From Siphonodentalium dalli (taxonomy: Eukaryota > Mollusca > Scaphopoda > Gadilida > Siphonodentaliidae), in contig CP136066.1 of assembly GCA_032622095.1 (NCBI GenBank), positions 116,395,319 through 116,459,318 on the forward strand: DNA of 64,000 nucleotides, in the 5' to 3' direction. This document shows positions 32,772-47,295 of this stretch, piece by piece. The notes under the pieces are model-generated. The model saw nothing but the letters and a program-made list of their open reading frames with translations. It had not been told where the DNA came from and did no database searches. Position 1 is the first letter of the stretch; the number at the start of each line of letters is the position of its first letter. Position numbers and translations under genes: made by a program.

Positions 32772-33909
32772 CCCTTTGAACCCTGGCTCCCTACAGAGAG
32801 CTGTACCCTGACCCGGGGCCCCCGGGGGTATTTTGACCTATTGTAGACACGTGTTTATGAGCATGCTCTTGGTTATGTTCAAGTAGCTCCACGGCTCTGA
32901 AACTTTATGTGTATGTTCTCCATGGACCACTGAATATTTTAAAATCGGGATACTTTGCCACATGATCACTCCCTGGTAACGGTTGCTAGGCAACTACCCT
33001 GAATTGAAGGTTAAATGCAATTATAGCCTTTATCGTCGTAAATAAGAGCTAGGAAATGGTGTTTTCGATTCAGTGAGCGCCTTATTGTGAAATGTTAGAC
33101 ATATTTAGCCAGAAGAGTGAATCTAGTGCACATACTTTGCGTGTAATTATATGGAGTTTCTTCTCCGTCGTTTCAAGTACTCAAACGCAACCTAATATAC
33201 GTTAAACGCATGTGCTCATATATAGGCTCATATATACATGCGCATATATGGACCATATATAGTTAAGTACCGGACCGGTATGTCACATCTGCGCATGTGC
33301 TACCTGTACTATAGCGTGTTGTGAAACGTGTCACATATTATTTCAGCGAGACAGTCTATTCTAGTCCCAATATACATGTACATTATATTATTATATATTG
33401 TGGCTCCAAGTGGTCACGTTATTTATAGAGAAATGCTTCTCCTTTGACGATAAAAAAGCGTTTTTCAAAATCCGTGTCTGCGCATGCGCGAAACAACAGA
33501 CCCCCCCCCCATCACAAATTTAGCTGCTAAAGTCATGGTAACGAAATTGTGACTTATTACAAGCAAAAATATATTTAATGTGTGCTTTGTTCGCAATATT
33601 TCTAACGAAATTGATCTCCTTATATTAGCCGACGATAAAAACGATAAAAAACTAACTTTTTTATTTTAATATGCCTCTGCGCATGCGCGAAGAAACAGAC
33701 CCTCTGTAGCCAGTTCGACAGCCAAAGTCACGGTGGTAAACCGGGGACTCGTGTGTGCAAAGTAGAAGTACAATTCTTATGGATATGTGCGTTTATTATG
33801 CTGTATTTCCGTGTCAAAAATCGTATGGTTTCCGGACCGGTATTCCGGTCTCCCGGGAAATAGGAAAATAAGGATCGGACCGGTATTCCGGTCTCCCGGG
33901 TTGAAAGGG
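32772..33909. mobile_element. piggyBac-type non-autonomous element, 1,138 bp
   Basis: Flanked by TTAA (32,768-32,771 and 33,910-33,913), with termini CCCTTTGAACCC and, inverted, CCCTTTCAACCC. TTAA plus a CCC-starting inverted repeat fits piggyBac. Inside, an approximately 200-bp segment containing CTGCGCATGCGCGAA is present twice (33,477 and 33,673). GACCGGTATTCCGGTCTCCC is repeated near the right end (33,835 and 33,880). No transposase frame. Confidence 0.8.
32982..32994. promoter_or_regulatory. RFX/X-box-like palindrome
   Basis: GTTGCTAGGCAAC fits the X-box consensus bound by RFX transcription factors. It lies inside the piggyBac-type element. Only the motif is seen; function is inferred. 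Confidence 0.35.
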
Positions 33910-33913
33910 TTAA

Positions 33914-35489
<1,576 letters not shown>

Positions 35490-37397
35490 TTACATATAAT
35501 TTGTCACCGGTGCATGGATCAAATATATATAGACAGTTTCCTAGGACACATATTTACGCAGAAAAGTCGCAGCATTACGTAAGAGGTTTATTCGACAACA
35601 AATTGTGAAGCGAAATTAAGCGAATTACACATAATTATGGACATTAAAATAATGGGTAATACAAATAATTTGTGTGTGAAACGAGGTTGAAACTTTGCCA
35701 TTTCTGTCGAACAATTTGACCGAAATTAGGAAAATATTCCACTGTTTTGTCTAAACACAACTTTTATACTAAATACTAGATGAAATATCGAACTATCAGA
35801 AGAAATTCAACCGACTTTTGCTCTGCAAATTCCAACTAATGTTGCCACGACACTGTTGACTATTTATTTCACGACGTGACAACGCAGTATTAATGTTTGG
35901 TGATCACCTGATATTTAAGAAATGTAGGTGTTTGAGCGCGTTTTATTGAAGGGTGCAGCCCACACCCTCAATGAAACACACTCAAACTCTCAGACTACAT
36001 TCAGTACTGTGTGTATATAGCTTTTTCCTTATTAATGCATGGCTGTAAACTCAGCTGACTTTTTTCTTAATAAATCAGCCTGCAGTTTAGATATTATACC
36101 CTGCCGCACTGTATTCTACCTGTTAATGCCGTATAATATAAGGTACGCATGTCGCAGGAAAAGGGCCTCTCTGAATATAGATGTTTCGAAATTATTCAGT
36201 TGAAAACATCTTTGAAATGAAATGTGACGTTTATATTAATGTCGACATTTCAGTATTTTTTTTATTTCTACTTTACCAGAATGTACCTTACATTAGATGT
36301 GTATTATGAATACTCGCGTAATAACCTCGAACACAGATGTTTCGTAAATCATTCAGCTGAATCATCACGCTAAAGGTGCGCCCGATCGATTTAAGCGGAC
36401 CTGTCGATGTAAAAATATTGATCTGGCTGGATAGATGACAAAAATCACGTTGCTCGTAAATCTGGGTTGACAATCATCAATATTATATTCCGCCCATTAG
36501 ACGGACAACATAGATAATAATATTGAAGGTAATATCAAAGCCGCAGAATGAGATAAAGCCAGCATGCACTTACCATTAACCTTAGATGAATCAAGCTCCT
36601 ATATGCAAAATATAATTATTGTGACACCGTATAGATGTATGATAAACTTGTCCTATCACCGGACACATTACTGGATCCATTAAACATATTGCTCAGGCTA
36701 AGTGATCCGTTCGGTCACTTCCGGTACGGCATGGTTCGTGATGGTTGTTTTACAAACCATCGTCTCATCAAGGAATTCACGCGGCCTCAAATGAAGCTTA
36801 ATAACGGCTGTCTTTTATCACGTTTTATCGAAACATATAATTTAATAACAAACTATCAATCCACGGAATACAGAATCGTAGGAAGGGTATAAGTATTCCT
36901 ATGGCACATAGATAACATTCAATAGCCGTGCTTGCGGAAGGGGGTGGTATGGAAGGTGGTGTCCCCCCCCCCTCTTAAAAAATTGGGAATATTTTTAATA
37001 TTCAACATTGAAATGGCGCTTTCTGGTGCATTTTGGCGTAACCAGTGTTACATTACACATGCTGAGAGAAAATAATGAAACATGCATCAATACTCACCGG
37101 TATAACAACCATGCATGTATAGCATCTGAATGAGTCATGTCCCGACGCACGTGTCACACAAATAAGACCAATAATGTCGCTGTACAAATTAATCACCAAT
37201 GTTCTGCAAAACTTAAAGCGGTTTTCCTCGATAAAATAACTCCTCCAAAAGAAAATTCCATTATACGAATACAGGAAAAAACGATGGACAATTAATTTTG
37301 CTGAATGGAAGAGATATATATCATACCAACGAATATATAGAGCTTGAATAATAGATGAGACATATTTACAGTCGTTTTCGGTAGCACACATTCAACA
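35490..37397. other. Unassigned DNA
   Basis: Nothing coding is convincing. A 10-base C run at 36,963-36,972, after AGCCGTGCTTGCGGAAGGGG at 36,922, may be the 3' end of the hAT element whose transposase follows, but I found no matching partner. Confidence 0.35.
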
Positions 37398-38688
37398 TCA
37401 GATTGTTTGAAGTGATTTGTCTCTGCTTGGTACCGATGCCTTGGATTTGTCATATTTGCTGAATTTACCGAAGACAGCAGAGCGATACTGCTCGGAGTTT
37501 GTTACAAATACATTCCCGGCATCAATCAGATTCAGCTGCTGTGCCCTTTCTTTGTGTACATATGTGACCATCAGATGGTTATGGCGGTTCTGTGACATCG
37601 TTGTTCTTAGAAAAGTTTTTTGAGTCGTCTGAGAGCACTAAATGAACACTCGCTGGTAGCATTTGTAGCTGGAATAACAAGCACTAGCTTCACTAGTTTG
37701 ACAGCTTGTGATATCAGCGATCGCTGGTATTCTGTTAAGGAACGTAGGTAGGCCAGAAGATCGTGCAGATTGTTGCATCCAGCAGGTTTGTTCGATTTCA
37801 GAGTAATTAAATGTGAACATAAGGTGTCGTATTCGAAGTCTGCCCCATAAAAATTTGTCACAGCTTCTATAATTCCGATTTATACCCCCCCCCCCCCCCT
37901 TTGCAGCTTTCATTAACAGCAGCTCGCACATTGAATATGTGTGGTAATTTTCTTGGTCGAACCTGTCTTTAGTTGTATTTATTAGAAAGTCCAGTGCTTC
38001 AATGTAAACATTCTTAAAGCATTGTTCTGTGGATTCAGGGTGTTCTGGACCTTGCGCTGTCTCTCCATCACTGGTTCATTGGTTCTTGCATTCTTAGCTC
38101 TTTTGTTCACATACTCCTAGAACAAAGAGAACTCCTCATCGGTGCGGATACTCTGTATTGTTTTGACGGTCATGTTGGCCAGTGACTTCCCTTCAGCAGC
38201 AGAAATATCCCTCTTCTGAAGTGTAGCACTCAAGTTGTCGGCGTGACGAAGTAACATCAATTTATTCTGTCCAAGGTGTAATCCGAAGTAGAAATCGAGC
38301 CTTGACGTGTAGGAATGTACACATATAATGCGAGCCTTCATTTCGGTGTCCGTCGTATTAAACTTTGCCCACTCCCAGAGCTCTCTGAGCTGATCGTAAT
38401 TTTCGATGATACTTTTCAGAGAGTCTGCTCTGACCGTCCATCTTGTTGGACAAAGTAGACGCATATTAAGCGACAGGTTATCGTCGTCTTTCTCCAACTG
38501 ATTTTTTATTAACTTCAACTTCGCATCCCGTTTAGGTAACTTTTTTTTTACGAGCTTTGTTATTTCGTACGTTATATCCAACGCATTTTTCATCAATGCA
38601 TGGATTTTGTTTGATAGTATCTGCGCATGCTAAGTTCAACGTATGCCCAAAGCAGTGGATATAGATGCACCTAGATTATTCGTTCTTA
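37398..38688 (-). pseudogene. hAT transposase remnant, central and C-terminal part
   Basis: Minus-strand remains of a hAT transposase of the ZMYM1-like type. In order: YIHCFGHTLNLACADTIK (catalytic-core region), a frameshift, DALDITYEITKLVKKKLPKR and LLCPTRWTVRADSLKSI, then ARIICVHSY and HADNLSATLQ..AAEG. Several stops and frame changes follow in the Glu-containing region. The dimerisation domain LVKLVLVIPATNATSECSFS-ALRRLK comes next and, in another frame, MSQNRHNHLMVTYVHKERA...GKF. It has at least three disruptions, so it is inactive. The gene's upstream part lies beyond the inserted element at 40,657-41,130. Confidence 0.88.
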
Positions 38689-39045
38689 AAGCCCCTGTCA
38701 CACTCCGCTGCGATCAGGCCGGCGCTTGCATTGCGATGAAAAATTATCAAAGCGCCAAGCTAAACGCATTAAGGTATCCAAGAACCGACTAGTGACGCAG
38801 TTGACACTGGCTAGGACGAGAGGGGGTCCACATGGTCGCCCCTGAGTGTCAGAGCGCCTCGCTTGTTTTGTGCATGCACAAAACAAGCGCAGAGGTTTGG
38901 CGTTCTGATCAGGGCGCAGTACTGTCGCCGGTGACAGCGAAAAGCCAGCGACGTGAGCGTCCCGTTGACGTAGCAAGGATGCATACAAGCTACTCGTGGT
39001 CGCAGTAAGAAGCCAATATTGTCCTCTGCGGTTGCAGTAAGCTTA

Positions 39046-40301
39046 AAACCACTGTCGCACTCCGCTGCGATCAGGCCGGCGCTTGCATTGCGCTGAAAAA
39101 GTACCAAAATATGAGTAACACACAGGAGGAGCGCGGAAAACTATGCCGCTTATTTCGTTTTTATTGCGCTCTTATTACGACCCATTGCTTTTCTACTTTG
39201 TCAAGTCTCACGCTCTCACGCGCTCTCACTGTGCTTCCGTTATGCTGTAAACGTCCTTAGTGCGTCCAAGACGCTGTCATTGTGTTGCTAGTACGTTCTC
39301 AATAAGTTTGCAAAACGTTCTCTGCGTGGGCGCGGAGAGTATAAATAGCGCCTCCTGCGGGCTCCAGTCATAGTCAGTGTTTGGGTTGTGGGGAATATAC
39401 CCAACAATCCACAATGGACTAGTTGTCCATGTTCCAATTGTATATGTTTCGGATATATAGTCATAATTTAAATTCAGCATTTGTTTCGATTCACTTTTCC
39501 ACTATAATATGATTGTCATAACGCGGAATTTCGCCAGGGGACAGCGTCGCTAAATAGATCGGCATAATATATGTCCTTTTTATTTTTGAATGGCATGACA
39601 TATGGAGGCCGACAGCACCATTCCCATAGTTGTTTATGCCTGTTTACATGTAGCACATGTATATATATATATATATATACGGAATACATTGGATTCCATT
39701 TGGGTGCAACTTCACGTGCACTATTCTTGTTGCCTATTCCATGTTGTATATTATGGGCCACATTCGTGACGGAATACATGTACATCGGATTCCAGTTTAA
39801 ATTTGCATATTATATGCAAACTCCGATGGTGTGGGTGAGCAGATCGCATTTGGGATCGTACTGTAAACCTGCTGCAAACGTTGGAAGAACGCCATCTGTC
39901 ACGCTTGGACATATAACGAGAGTCATATTTGCAGTGGCAACATCGTGGCAATAAGGTCGGGAGAGAGACGAAACAGATGATTTCTTGCTGCGACCACGAA
40001 TAGCTTTTATGCATCCTTGCTACGTCAACGGGACGCTCACGTCGCTCGCTTTTCGTTGCCACGGCGACAGTACTGCGCCCTGGTCAGAACGCCGAACCTC
40101 TGCGCTTGTTTTGTGCATGCACAAAACAAGCGCGGCGCTCTGGCGCTCAGGGGCGATCATGGGGACCCTCTCCCGTCCTAGACAGTGTCAACTGCGTCAC
40201 GAATAGGTTCTTGGATACCTTATTGTGTTTAGCTTTGCGCTTTGGTAATTTTTCATCGCAATGCAAAAGCCGGCCTGATCGCAGCGGAGTGTGACAGTGG
40301 T
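39046..40301 (-). mobile_element. PIF/Harbinger-like element, nested inner copy
   Basis: Same family as the outer element but in opposite orientation, inserted within it. TTA lies on both sides (39,043-39,045 and 40,302-40,304) and the termini contain ACCACTGTCGCACTCCG / ACCACTGTCACACTCCG. It is longer (about 1,256 bp) because of a middle segment (39,420-39,965) without repeats. Its two ends match the outer element's right and left halves respectively, which is how the nesting was recognised. Confidence 0.75.
39340..39348 (+). promoter_or_regulatory. TATA-box-like motif in the inner element
   Basis: TATAAATAG lies in a GC-rich setting and is conserved in the outer copy on the other strand (40,383-40,391). 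It could be a minimal promoter carried by the family. Motif evidence only. Confidence 0.3.
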
Positions 40302-40656
40302 TTAATCGGACAACTTGTATATTGCGGATTGTATATTCCCCACAATCTAAAAACTGACTATGACTGGAGCACGCAGGAGGCGCTATTTATACTCTCCGTG
40401 TCCACACAGAGAACGTTTTGCAAACTTATTGAGAACGTACTAGCAAAACAATGACAGCGACTTGGACGCACTAATGACTAGAGAAAGCACAGTGAGAGCG
40501 TGAGACTTGACAAAGTAGGAACGCAATAGGGGCATATACTTTGTTTTAAAAGTTTGACAATTTTGGACAGTTTTCCGCGCTCCTCCTGCGTGTTACTCAT
40601 ATTTTGGTACCTTTTCAGCGCAATACAAGCGCCGGCCTGAGTGTGACAGGGGTTTA

Positions 40657-41130
40657 GTCGGCTGTGCCCCTCCTCGCGTTTCTTTCCTGACATCGTGCCA
40701 CATCCATCATAGCATTGACTCCTTGTTTTCGGGAGCGGCAGCATAAGTCTCAATAAAACATCCTTTATTCTATATATACTGGCAATTGGCGGAGCATTCG
40801 CAGCATCAAGATCGCACAGTCCAATAAATTCATCGTGCGCTACAAGTTCGTTGTCAATCCATCTGAGGCATATATAACCAACTGTTGCAAGTTAGACAGA
40901 TCCGTACATTCATCAGCCAATATTACGAAAAAAGTCGCAATTTCGAATGTCATTTGCTATATTGCGCAAAATTGTGTTGGCAAAAATTCCCAGTATTTCG
41001 TTTTGGATCTGTGGGGACATGTAAGCATCACGCTTTTTTGCGAGCCACCCAGCTAACCGAGAGTCGTCATCTGCTCGAAGAAAACATAGTTGGCGGCCGT
41101 ACCCACTCCTACGCCACTGGAATACTGTGA
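40657..41130 (-). pseudogene. hAT transposase remnant, N-terminal part
   Basis: Upstream part of the same transposase. Minus-strand frames give LCFLRADDDSRLAGWLAKKR, SPQIQNEILGIFANTILR, FFRNIG (two stops follow), ICLRWIDNELVAHDEFIGL, ASIYRIKDVLLRL and RSQCYDGCGTMSG. These match the conserved N-terminal half of the DDE core of ZMYM1-like hAT proteins. It ends exactly at the Harbinger-like insertion; coding sequence resumes at 38,688. Confidence 0.82.
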
Positions 41131-43870
41131 AACAATTGGCCGCCGCACACTTTGTCAGTTAGGTTCTTTCTCGATAACCTAAATTTCTTGATTACTTTCC
41201 CGCCACAGAAATGACGCCTATACCGCGTGCTGCATCACAATTCCTTCGGGTATGACTGTATTGACAATAACCGTACTAGATGCTAATATGCAATACACAA
41301 GTAACCAGACAAATCAACAAGATGGAACATAATTTTGCAGATAAAAGAAATGAACACGGAAATTAAATCTAACAAGGATTTGTGGCACCGTGGTCGAATA
41401 TCAATCGCACGTGAAACAACAGCTGCTCGGTGCCTGGCGATACGTGATCAGTTGTGACAAGCCAATACAAATCGCTGAATTGACGACGCGACGATAAGCA
41501 CAAGTTTTGAGCGACAGACTGGTGTCTCTTTCAACTTCACCTTCTTTTTCGTTTGAAATAGTCTCAATATTGTACGCTCGTTTACTTCTAACTTCTACTT
41601 TTGGTGGTTCTTGTGAAACGATACGCGCGTTATATAATTTATCTTCAAACTTTTGGGTTATAACTGCATAACCTTAATCGAAACAAGAATTATTTCTTAA
41701 ATAATATACTCCAAAATAGGAAAAACAATAATACTTCACTAATGTGCTTAGTTTTTGTAGAAATTTATCACCTGGAATTTGCACGGGCCATGGGTAAATT
41801 TTAATTCGAATGTTGTTTATAAGGAGTTTCATATATGGGTTCGGATAATATAAAACTCACATGTTTCATATATGGGTTCGGATACTATATAACTCACATT
41901 TGTATGATACTAATGAGAGCAACTGGCGTCTCTGGATTCTGAGGATACCGGTACTTTATAGATGAGATGATACAAAAATAAGACTGAAAACGAGCTTGTA
42001 CCACATGGATCACATCAGCATATAATCCTATTATGTTTCGAAACCGAAAGAATTGCGACTGCATTTGTGGAGACGGCGACAAAGAGAAACCATATCGACA
42101 GACATCTATTAGCCGTTTTCAACTTTCCAAACACGAATAATTGTATGAGGGATACACGCACCTTGTGAATTGTTACACTTTAATATCTAATAGTTCATGT
42201 GTGTTACATTAAATCCTGTTCCGTGATTGGTCACCTGTCAGTTGGGTCATACGTTTCATATCCCAATAACGACGTCACATCTTGATGACCAACTTGAAGA
42301 CGACTAAAAGCAGTGTAGATAGAATAACTGAGCGTGTGTAAGTGCGCGTCCATGCATAGACCAATTAGACCCTGAGCCAACATATATGAACCAAACTCCC
42401 CATCTACGGAATTTTGAAGACCTGATTTGTAAGATAGACATATAGCGCATAACATTCCGTGTCGAATTCTATGGCAATTTTTATGTTTTTGACGTATTTT
42501 TCAAAATGGTATATAGTGGGTAAGTAATTCCCCTAATACTGGTCATAGTTTAACATTTAACAAAACTCAATTTGGTTTCAACTTGAATGGGTGTTATCAT
42601 ATAAAAATAGTAGAAAACAACACAAATAATATTGATATATTATTGTGGATTTTTTCACGAATTAAAAAAGTTTGTTAATAAAGTATTTAGGGTAAGAATT
42701 AGACAAATATGACACACGGGTGGAATGTCTATATGCCAATTGTCTTTTGGCAGAAATGTTGATGGGGTGAGGGTAAGTTATTTGGTCATACCAGATCATT
42801 ATCGTGGCATATCAGAATATACATGCGGAACTAAATAGCAACTTAATTTTAGAAAATATTAAAAATCGATATTTTTGTCGTCAATTTTCTACTGATAAGT
42901 CACAAAAATAAGCGACTACAATTTGTTCTTCCTAACATACTAATGGAATTCTATGGAAGGACAACGGCACCAAATCTTCTATTGTCACGCCCTATAATCA
43001 CACCGACCATTCGAAAACGCGCATCTGTGTTGCCAACCGCGCTTGTGTTTGTGATTGGCATAGAAGCAGTTACATTCGCTCTATACCTCGATATTTGCCT
43101 GGTTGAATTCGATACAACTTTGTATATATATATCTTTAATTATCCTCCATTACTGAAGATTGTATATATGAACACAATTATAATATAGTATATAAAGAAC
43201 ATAATACAAACGGTCATACATGTATCAACAAATCAAAGTATTTACATATAAATACAATTCTCGAGTTGGGTCTGCGCTCTTATCTGCATGATTGTACCGT
43301 CCAAATCAAAGAAGTTCAGCATGACTACATGCATTGCAATGCTTCAAGCGAAATTGCCAGCGCCATATGGGTGGGTACGCACACATAAGGGCACAAACGC
43401 AACCGCCTTCGTTTGCGTATTCGCGTACGCACGTGCATCTGGACGCGCATTACAATCGGTCACGACATCCTGTCATCTCACAATGACCAGAAGAATGACA
43501 AACGACTTGCATCGTCATTCCACTGGCCACTGAATCCGACAGAATGGGACGAGCGCATCCACATACACAGACGCACGTATACGCAACTCACGCCATATAT
43601 GATTGGATATTGGATGCCTTTATATGGCGTGTGTGATTAATATATAATATAAATCATGTGGTTGTCAGAATTGGTTACATATATATAAAGATGGACGTCA
43701 CGACAAGGTTACGCATATAAAAAGTGAAGTATAGTGAGATATATAACTATACATCGAAATGTTACTTCGATTACAGTAGTTTAGTGTATATCTATAAAGT
43801 AAACATGAAGGGTATGTGTACTGGTCGATATATAGTGTATGAATAACAAGAATGTCGAGCGTGCACTATA
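41131..43870. other. Unassigned DNA
   Basis: The start may include the hAT 5' end. A segment with CATATATGGGTTCGGATA is duplicated about 49 bp apart (41,830-41,900). Open frames at 42,943-43,188 and 43,288-43,533 (+) lack domains; 43,300-43,620 is locally GC-richer. Confidence 0.35.
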
Positions 43871-45695
43871 TTAAGTAATACCGGTCATACCAGCATACAG
43901 ATAATAAGCCTGCCACATTTTGACAACATGTTTGAAAATTTGAATTGGAATGTCATCATCTGTAATCAATTGATCGCCCTCAATTTCTGATAAATTCCCA
44001 AGGAGCACACTTAATTTGGCTTCTCTTGATAACGTATCGTATTTGGTATAGGCGTTAATCCCAAGTGAATCCATAATAAAATATTCCATCTCATTTATAA
44101 ATGAATACATGGGTGTGCACTCAATGAATATGTGAGAAAAAATATCGGTCGTGGTAGAACCACAATTCGTACAGGATATTTCTCTGTTAATTCCCATTTG
44201 GCTTATCAATTTGCCAATCGTCAGATAAATGGTTTTGTCTTCTGGATGCGATTTACATAGGCGCCAAACATAAGATATACACAAGTCTGTGTGTATTCTA
44301 TTGAAGAGTGAGAGACTTGGGTCAGAATTTGTTCTTGACTTCCACGCATCATCGTGTGATGTTACCATTCCCATGTTAAAAATTTGTTTCCATGATTTTT
44401 TGTCCGAAAAACAAGACTCTGTGGCAAATTGGTTAAGGTAGTACGAAAAATCATATCGTTCAAGTATTTGCATTATGTCACAAAAATAGTTATGGAAACG
44501 CGATGAACTAGTGGTAGGCAAAAGCATGTATCATACATTCTATGGAGGAAAACTTGTTTAACAGTTTTGTGATTGTTACATTCGACATTACACAGTGATG
44601 ATAATAGTGACACTTTCTTTTTATGTATGTAGAATTCTAGTGAATGAATTCCAAGTAAGCCAAGAGCAATGTCGGTTCGGGTCCTGAGTTCAAATCCCTG
44701 TATCATTTTGATGTAAAATCTATGAGTCCTCTCTAGTTTCATAATTTCATTTTGGGATAGATTCCATAAAAGTTCCGTACCGAACAATGCTCTTGGCAAG
44801 ACGACTGATTTATAAATGAGTGAGGAACTCATGGGAGTTAGACCTCCGGCATACAAACCAGAATTCGATAGCATAAGAAAAGTGCTTCTCAGTTTATCAC
44901 ATACATGTTCAATAAAATTATTTGTTTGTTTATACTTATCAATTGGGATTCCCAGATGAAATGTACTGTCCACTTCATTAAGGTGTTCAGACCCCATGAT
45001 CCACTTGCGTTTATACTTATTGGCTTGCTTCCTTGTCCCATTAAGCACCATTGCTACAGATTTAGACGAATTATACTTATACCGCCATGTATAGCTATAC
45101 CTCACACACATATCAATAAGTGAATTCAAACCACATTCAGTTAGTGATAGAAGTAGCATGTCATCTGCGTGGGTTGGACAAGTGCAATTAATTGATTCCA
45201 TGTGAAAGCCATATATTGACTCTGATAGTAATTTTATCAGTTCGTCAATGTAGACCATGTAAAATTTAGGTGAGCAGATTCCCCCCTGCCTTGTTCCTTG
45301 ATCTATTTTGATTAATCTTGATGTAACATCATTATATCTCACATTACAATAAACATCGGATAGCAATTGGCGCACAAATTTGAAGGAAATTCCAGCTAGG
45401 CCCCTCTCATACAGTTTGTACATAAGTCCGTCTATCCAAACCGTATCAAAGGCTTTCCATACATCTAGAAAGCAACAGTACAATTTTTTATTTCTTTCAG
45501 CATTGAAATGTATACATTCCTGGGTTAGATAAGAAGTCATGTTAGAACTAATGTGTTTTTGAAAACCGTGCTGAAGAGGATTAACTGATAAGATATGCCG
45601 TGTATGTAACTCAATACGATTCAGTAAAACTTTCTCCAGCAATTTGTATAAGGCAGGCATTAGAGTTATGGCCCTGTAGCTGTCAAACGAGTGTT
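43871..45695 (-). pseudogene. LINE-2 ORF2, reverse transcriptase and C-terminal domain
   Basis: The minus-strand frame from YRAITLMPALYKLLEKVLLN covers the RT domain. Motif A is FLDVWKAFDTVW, motif B is GTRQGGICSPKFYMVYIDEL, motif C is THADDMLLLS. This catalytic HADD replaces the usual YADD/FADD and keeps both aspartates. Thumb and connection follow (TFHLGIPI, RALFGTELLW). A frameshift near 44,500 shifts the last 210 codons, which contain the RIHTDL region and a CTNC ... H ... C knuckle. The frame is cut at 45,695 by the mini-Maverick and continues at 48,801. The clade is not resolved by eye (I/Nimb/Jockey group likely). Confidence 0.85.
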
Positions 45696-46478
45696 AGTAG
45701 TACGTGCCACTCGTTGGGTCCAATCGTAAAATTGGGCGTAAGTGTAGTTTGAGTATGTTAGTACTATAGTACTATATATTTGAGAATCGTTGATAAAAAT
45801 GGGCGTAAGTATATTTACGATATTTGAGCTTCACATGTGTGAAGTTGTAATCTCGTGCGTGTCTGCAAATAATCTTAACATAGAGCAGAGCGTCATGTAT
45901 ATTGTTGGTTCATCGTGTGAAGTTGCTTTGTAATCTCGGCCGACACATCAACTAAATAATCTCAGCTTAAGACGGCTAAATTATGTGTTTAAAGGTTCAG
46001 ACAGGCATACATCTTACCCAAATCTCGATCGGCTATTAAATGTCTGCAACAGAATAATTTGGTTAAGACGGCTTAACCAAATTATTTGCTTAAAGGTTCA
46101 GACAGGCATACATCTTACTGAAAATATTTACGGCCGACTATTAAATGTCTGACACATCAACCGAATAATCTCAGCTGTTTATCGCGTTAATGCTAATACG
46201 TCACATAATCTTATCACACGTACATATTAGCATTCAATAGTTTTATTGCCTTCGTCAAGAAAATTTATGACATACAAGACAAAATACAAAATACAAAATC
46301 AAAATATAATATACATCACGCACGCGCCACCATAACGATCACACCACGCATCCTGACTTTCCAAAAATGAGCTGGGCCCCCACTGACTATCCCTTCCAGT
46401 GTCGTTTTGCGATCGAACTATGCATACATACGCTCAAATAATATGTACAAGTAGGTATACATGCAATACTTGAAGTTA
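45696..46478 (+). repeat. Left TIR of the mini-Maverick
   Basis: Inverse of 47,998-48,794. Internally it contains two copies of a TTCAGACAGGCATACATCTT block about 96 bp apart (46,000 and 46,096). Confidence 0.85.
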
Positions 46479-47136
46479 CTTTTGAACAAACTGAAAACAT
46501 GATGATGCAAGAAATTTTCAATTTGTTATGCTTATCGCTGTACCAATTGATTGTTTGTAATCAACGACATAATGACCAACACGCCGAGAATGATTCATAC
46601 CATGCTGATGATAAACACTGGAATGTATGCATTCATACTGATGGTGACAATGGCCAAGATTGCAGCGACTCGGACCAGTCCATCATATAATTGTCTCCAC
46701 AATGTTTTACCTGAAATAATTTGACGCCATTGCTCTTACATAGATAATAAAGAGCGTTTATTCTTTACTTCTCTATCACGATGAAGTTATTGAGCATCGT
46801 GTATCGCTATTTCATCAGAGGTCACACGTTAGACCGTGTACACGTATGATACATACGTAACATCAGACTAAACAAAGCTGATATGTTTCGAATATTCGCG
46901 ATTGTGACTGTAAATAGGTCTATCGAGTATATGGCATATAGCGCCACTTACCCGCACCTATTCATGCGCGTACCCAATGTGTACGTGTCGGAGCACAAGA
47001 CATCCACATAATGAGTATTACCTCGTAGTAAAGCAACGCTCTTTATTCATCTTTCAGCATAAATGGCATCCGTGTATTATCGAGAATTATTGGAAAACAT
47101 AGTAATGCGATAGCGAACATCAAACGAGTCTGCGCA

Positions 47137-47295
47137 CGCATATCTGTCAAAAGATACAATAGCAGTCATTGGTCAATTTAACCACGGTGTCAGCTCAGTA
47201 CACAATCGGCACGAAGCCGGAGGTCAACTCAGTACACAATCGATTTCATCATGTCACCAGGTTACACATATCTATATAATAGAGTGTTCATATTG
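47137..47295 (+). repeat. Inner inverted repeat, left arm
   Basis: 159 bp, inverse of 47,825-47,983, with few differences. Contains CTCAGTACACAATCG twice. Confidence 0.85.

Larger units (their letters stand above)
38689..40653 (+). mobile_element. PIF/Harbinger-like non-autonomous element (outer)
   Basis: Flanked by TTA on both sides (38,686-38,688 and 40,654-40,656), with termini AAGCCCCTGTCACACTC and, inverted, ACCCCTGTCACACTC. A 3-bp TTA duplication suggests PIF/Harbinger; the superfamily is inferred. Without the nested copy it is about 710 bp. It sits inside the hAT transposase reading frame. Its left half contains a long palindrome (GCGCTTGTTTTG-TGCA-CAAAACAAGCGC at 38,869-38,896). Confidence 0.75.

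Noticed and set aside
38689-40653. Whole region as one large inverted repeat or single long-TIR transposon
   Set aside because: Order of halves is X-Y...X'-Y', not X-Y...Y'-X', and TTA duplications flank both inner and outer units, so nesting explains it better.
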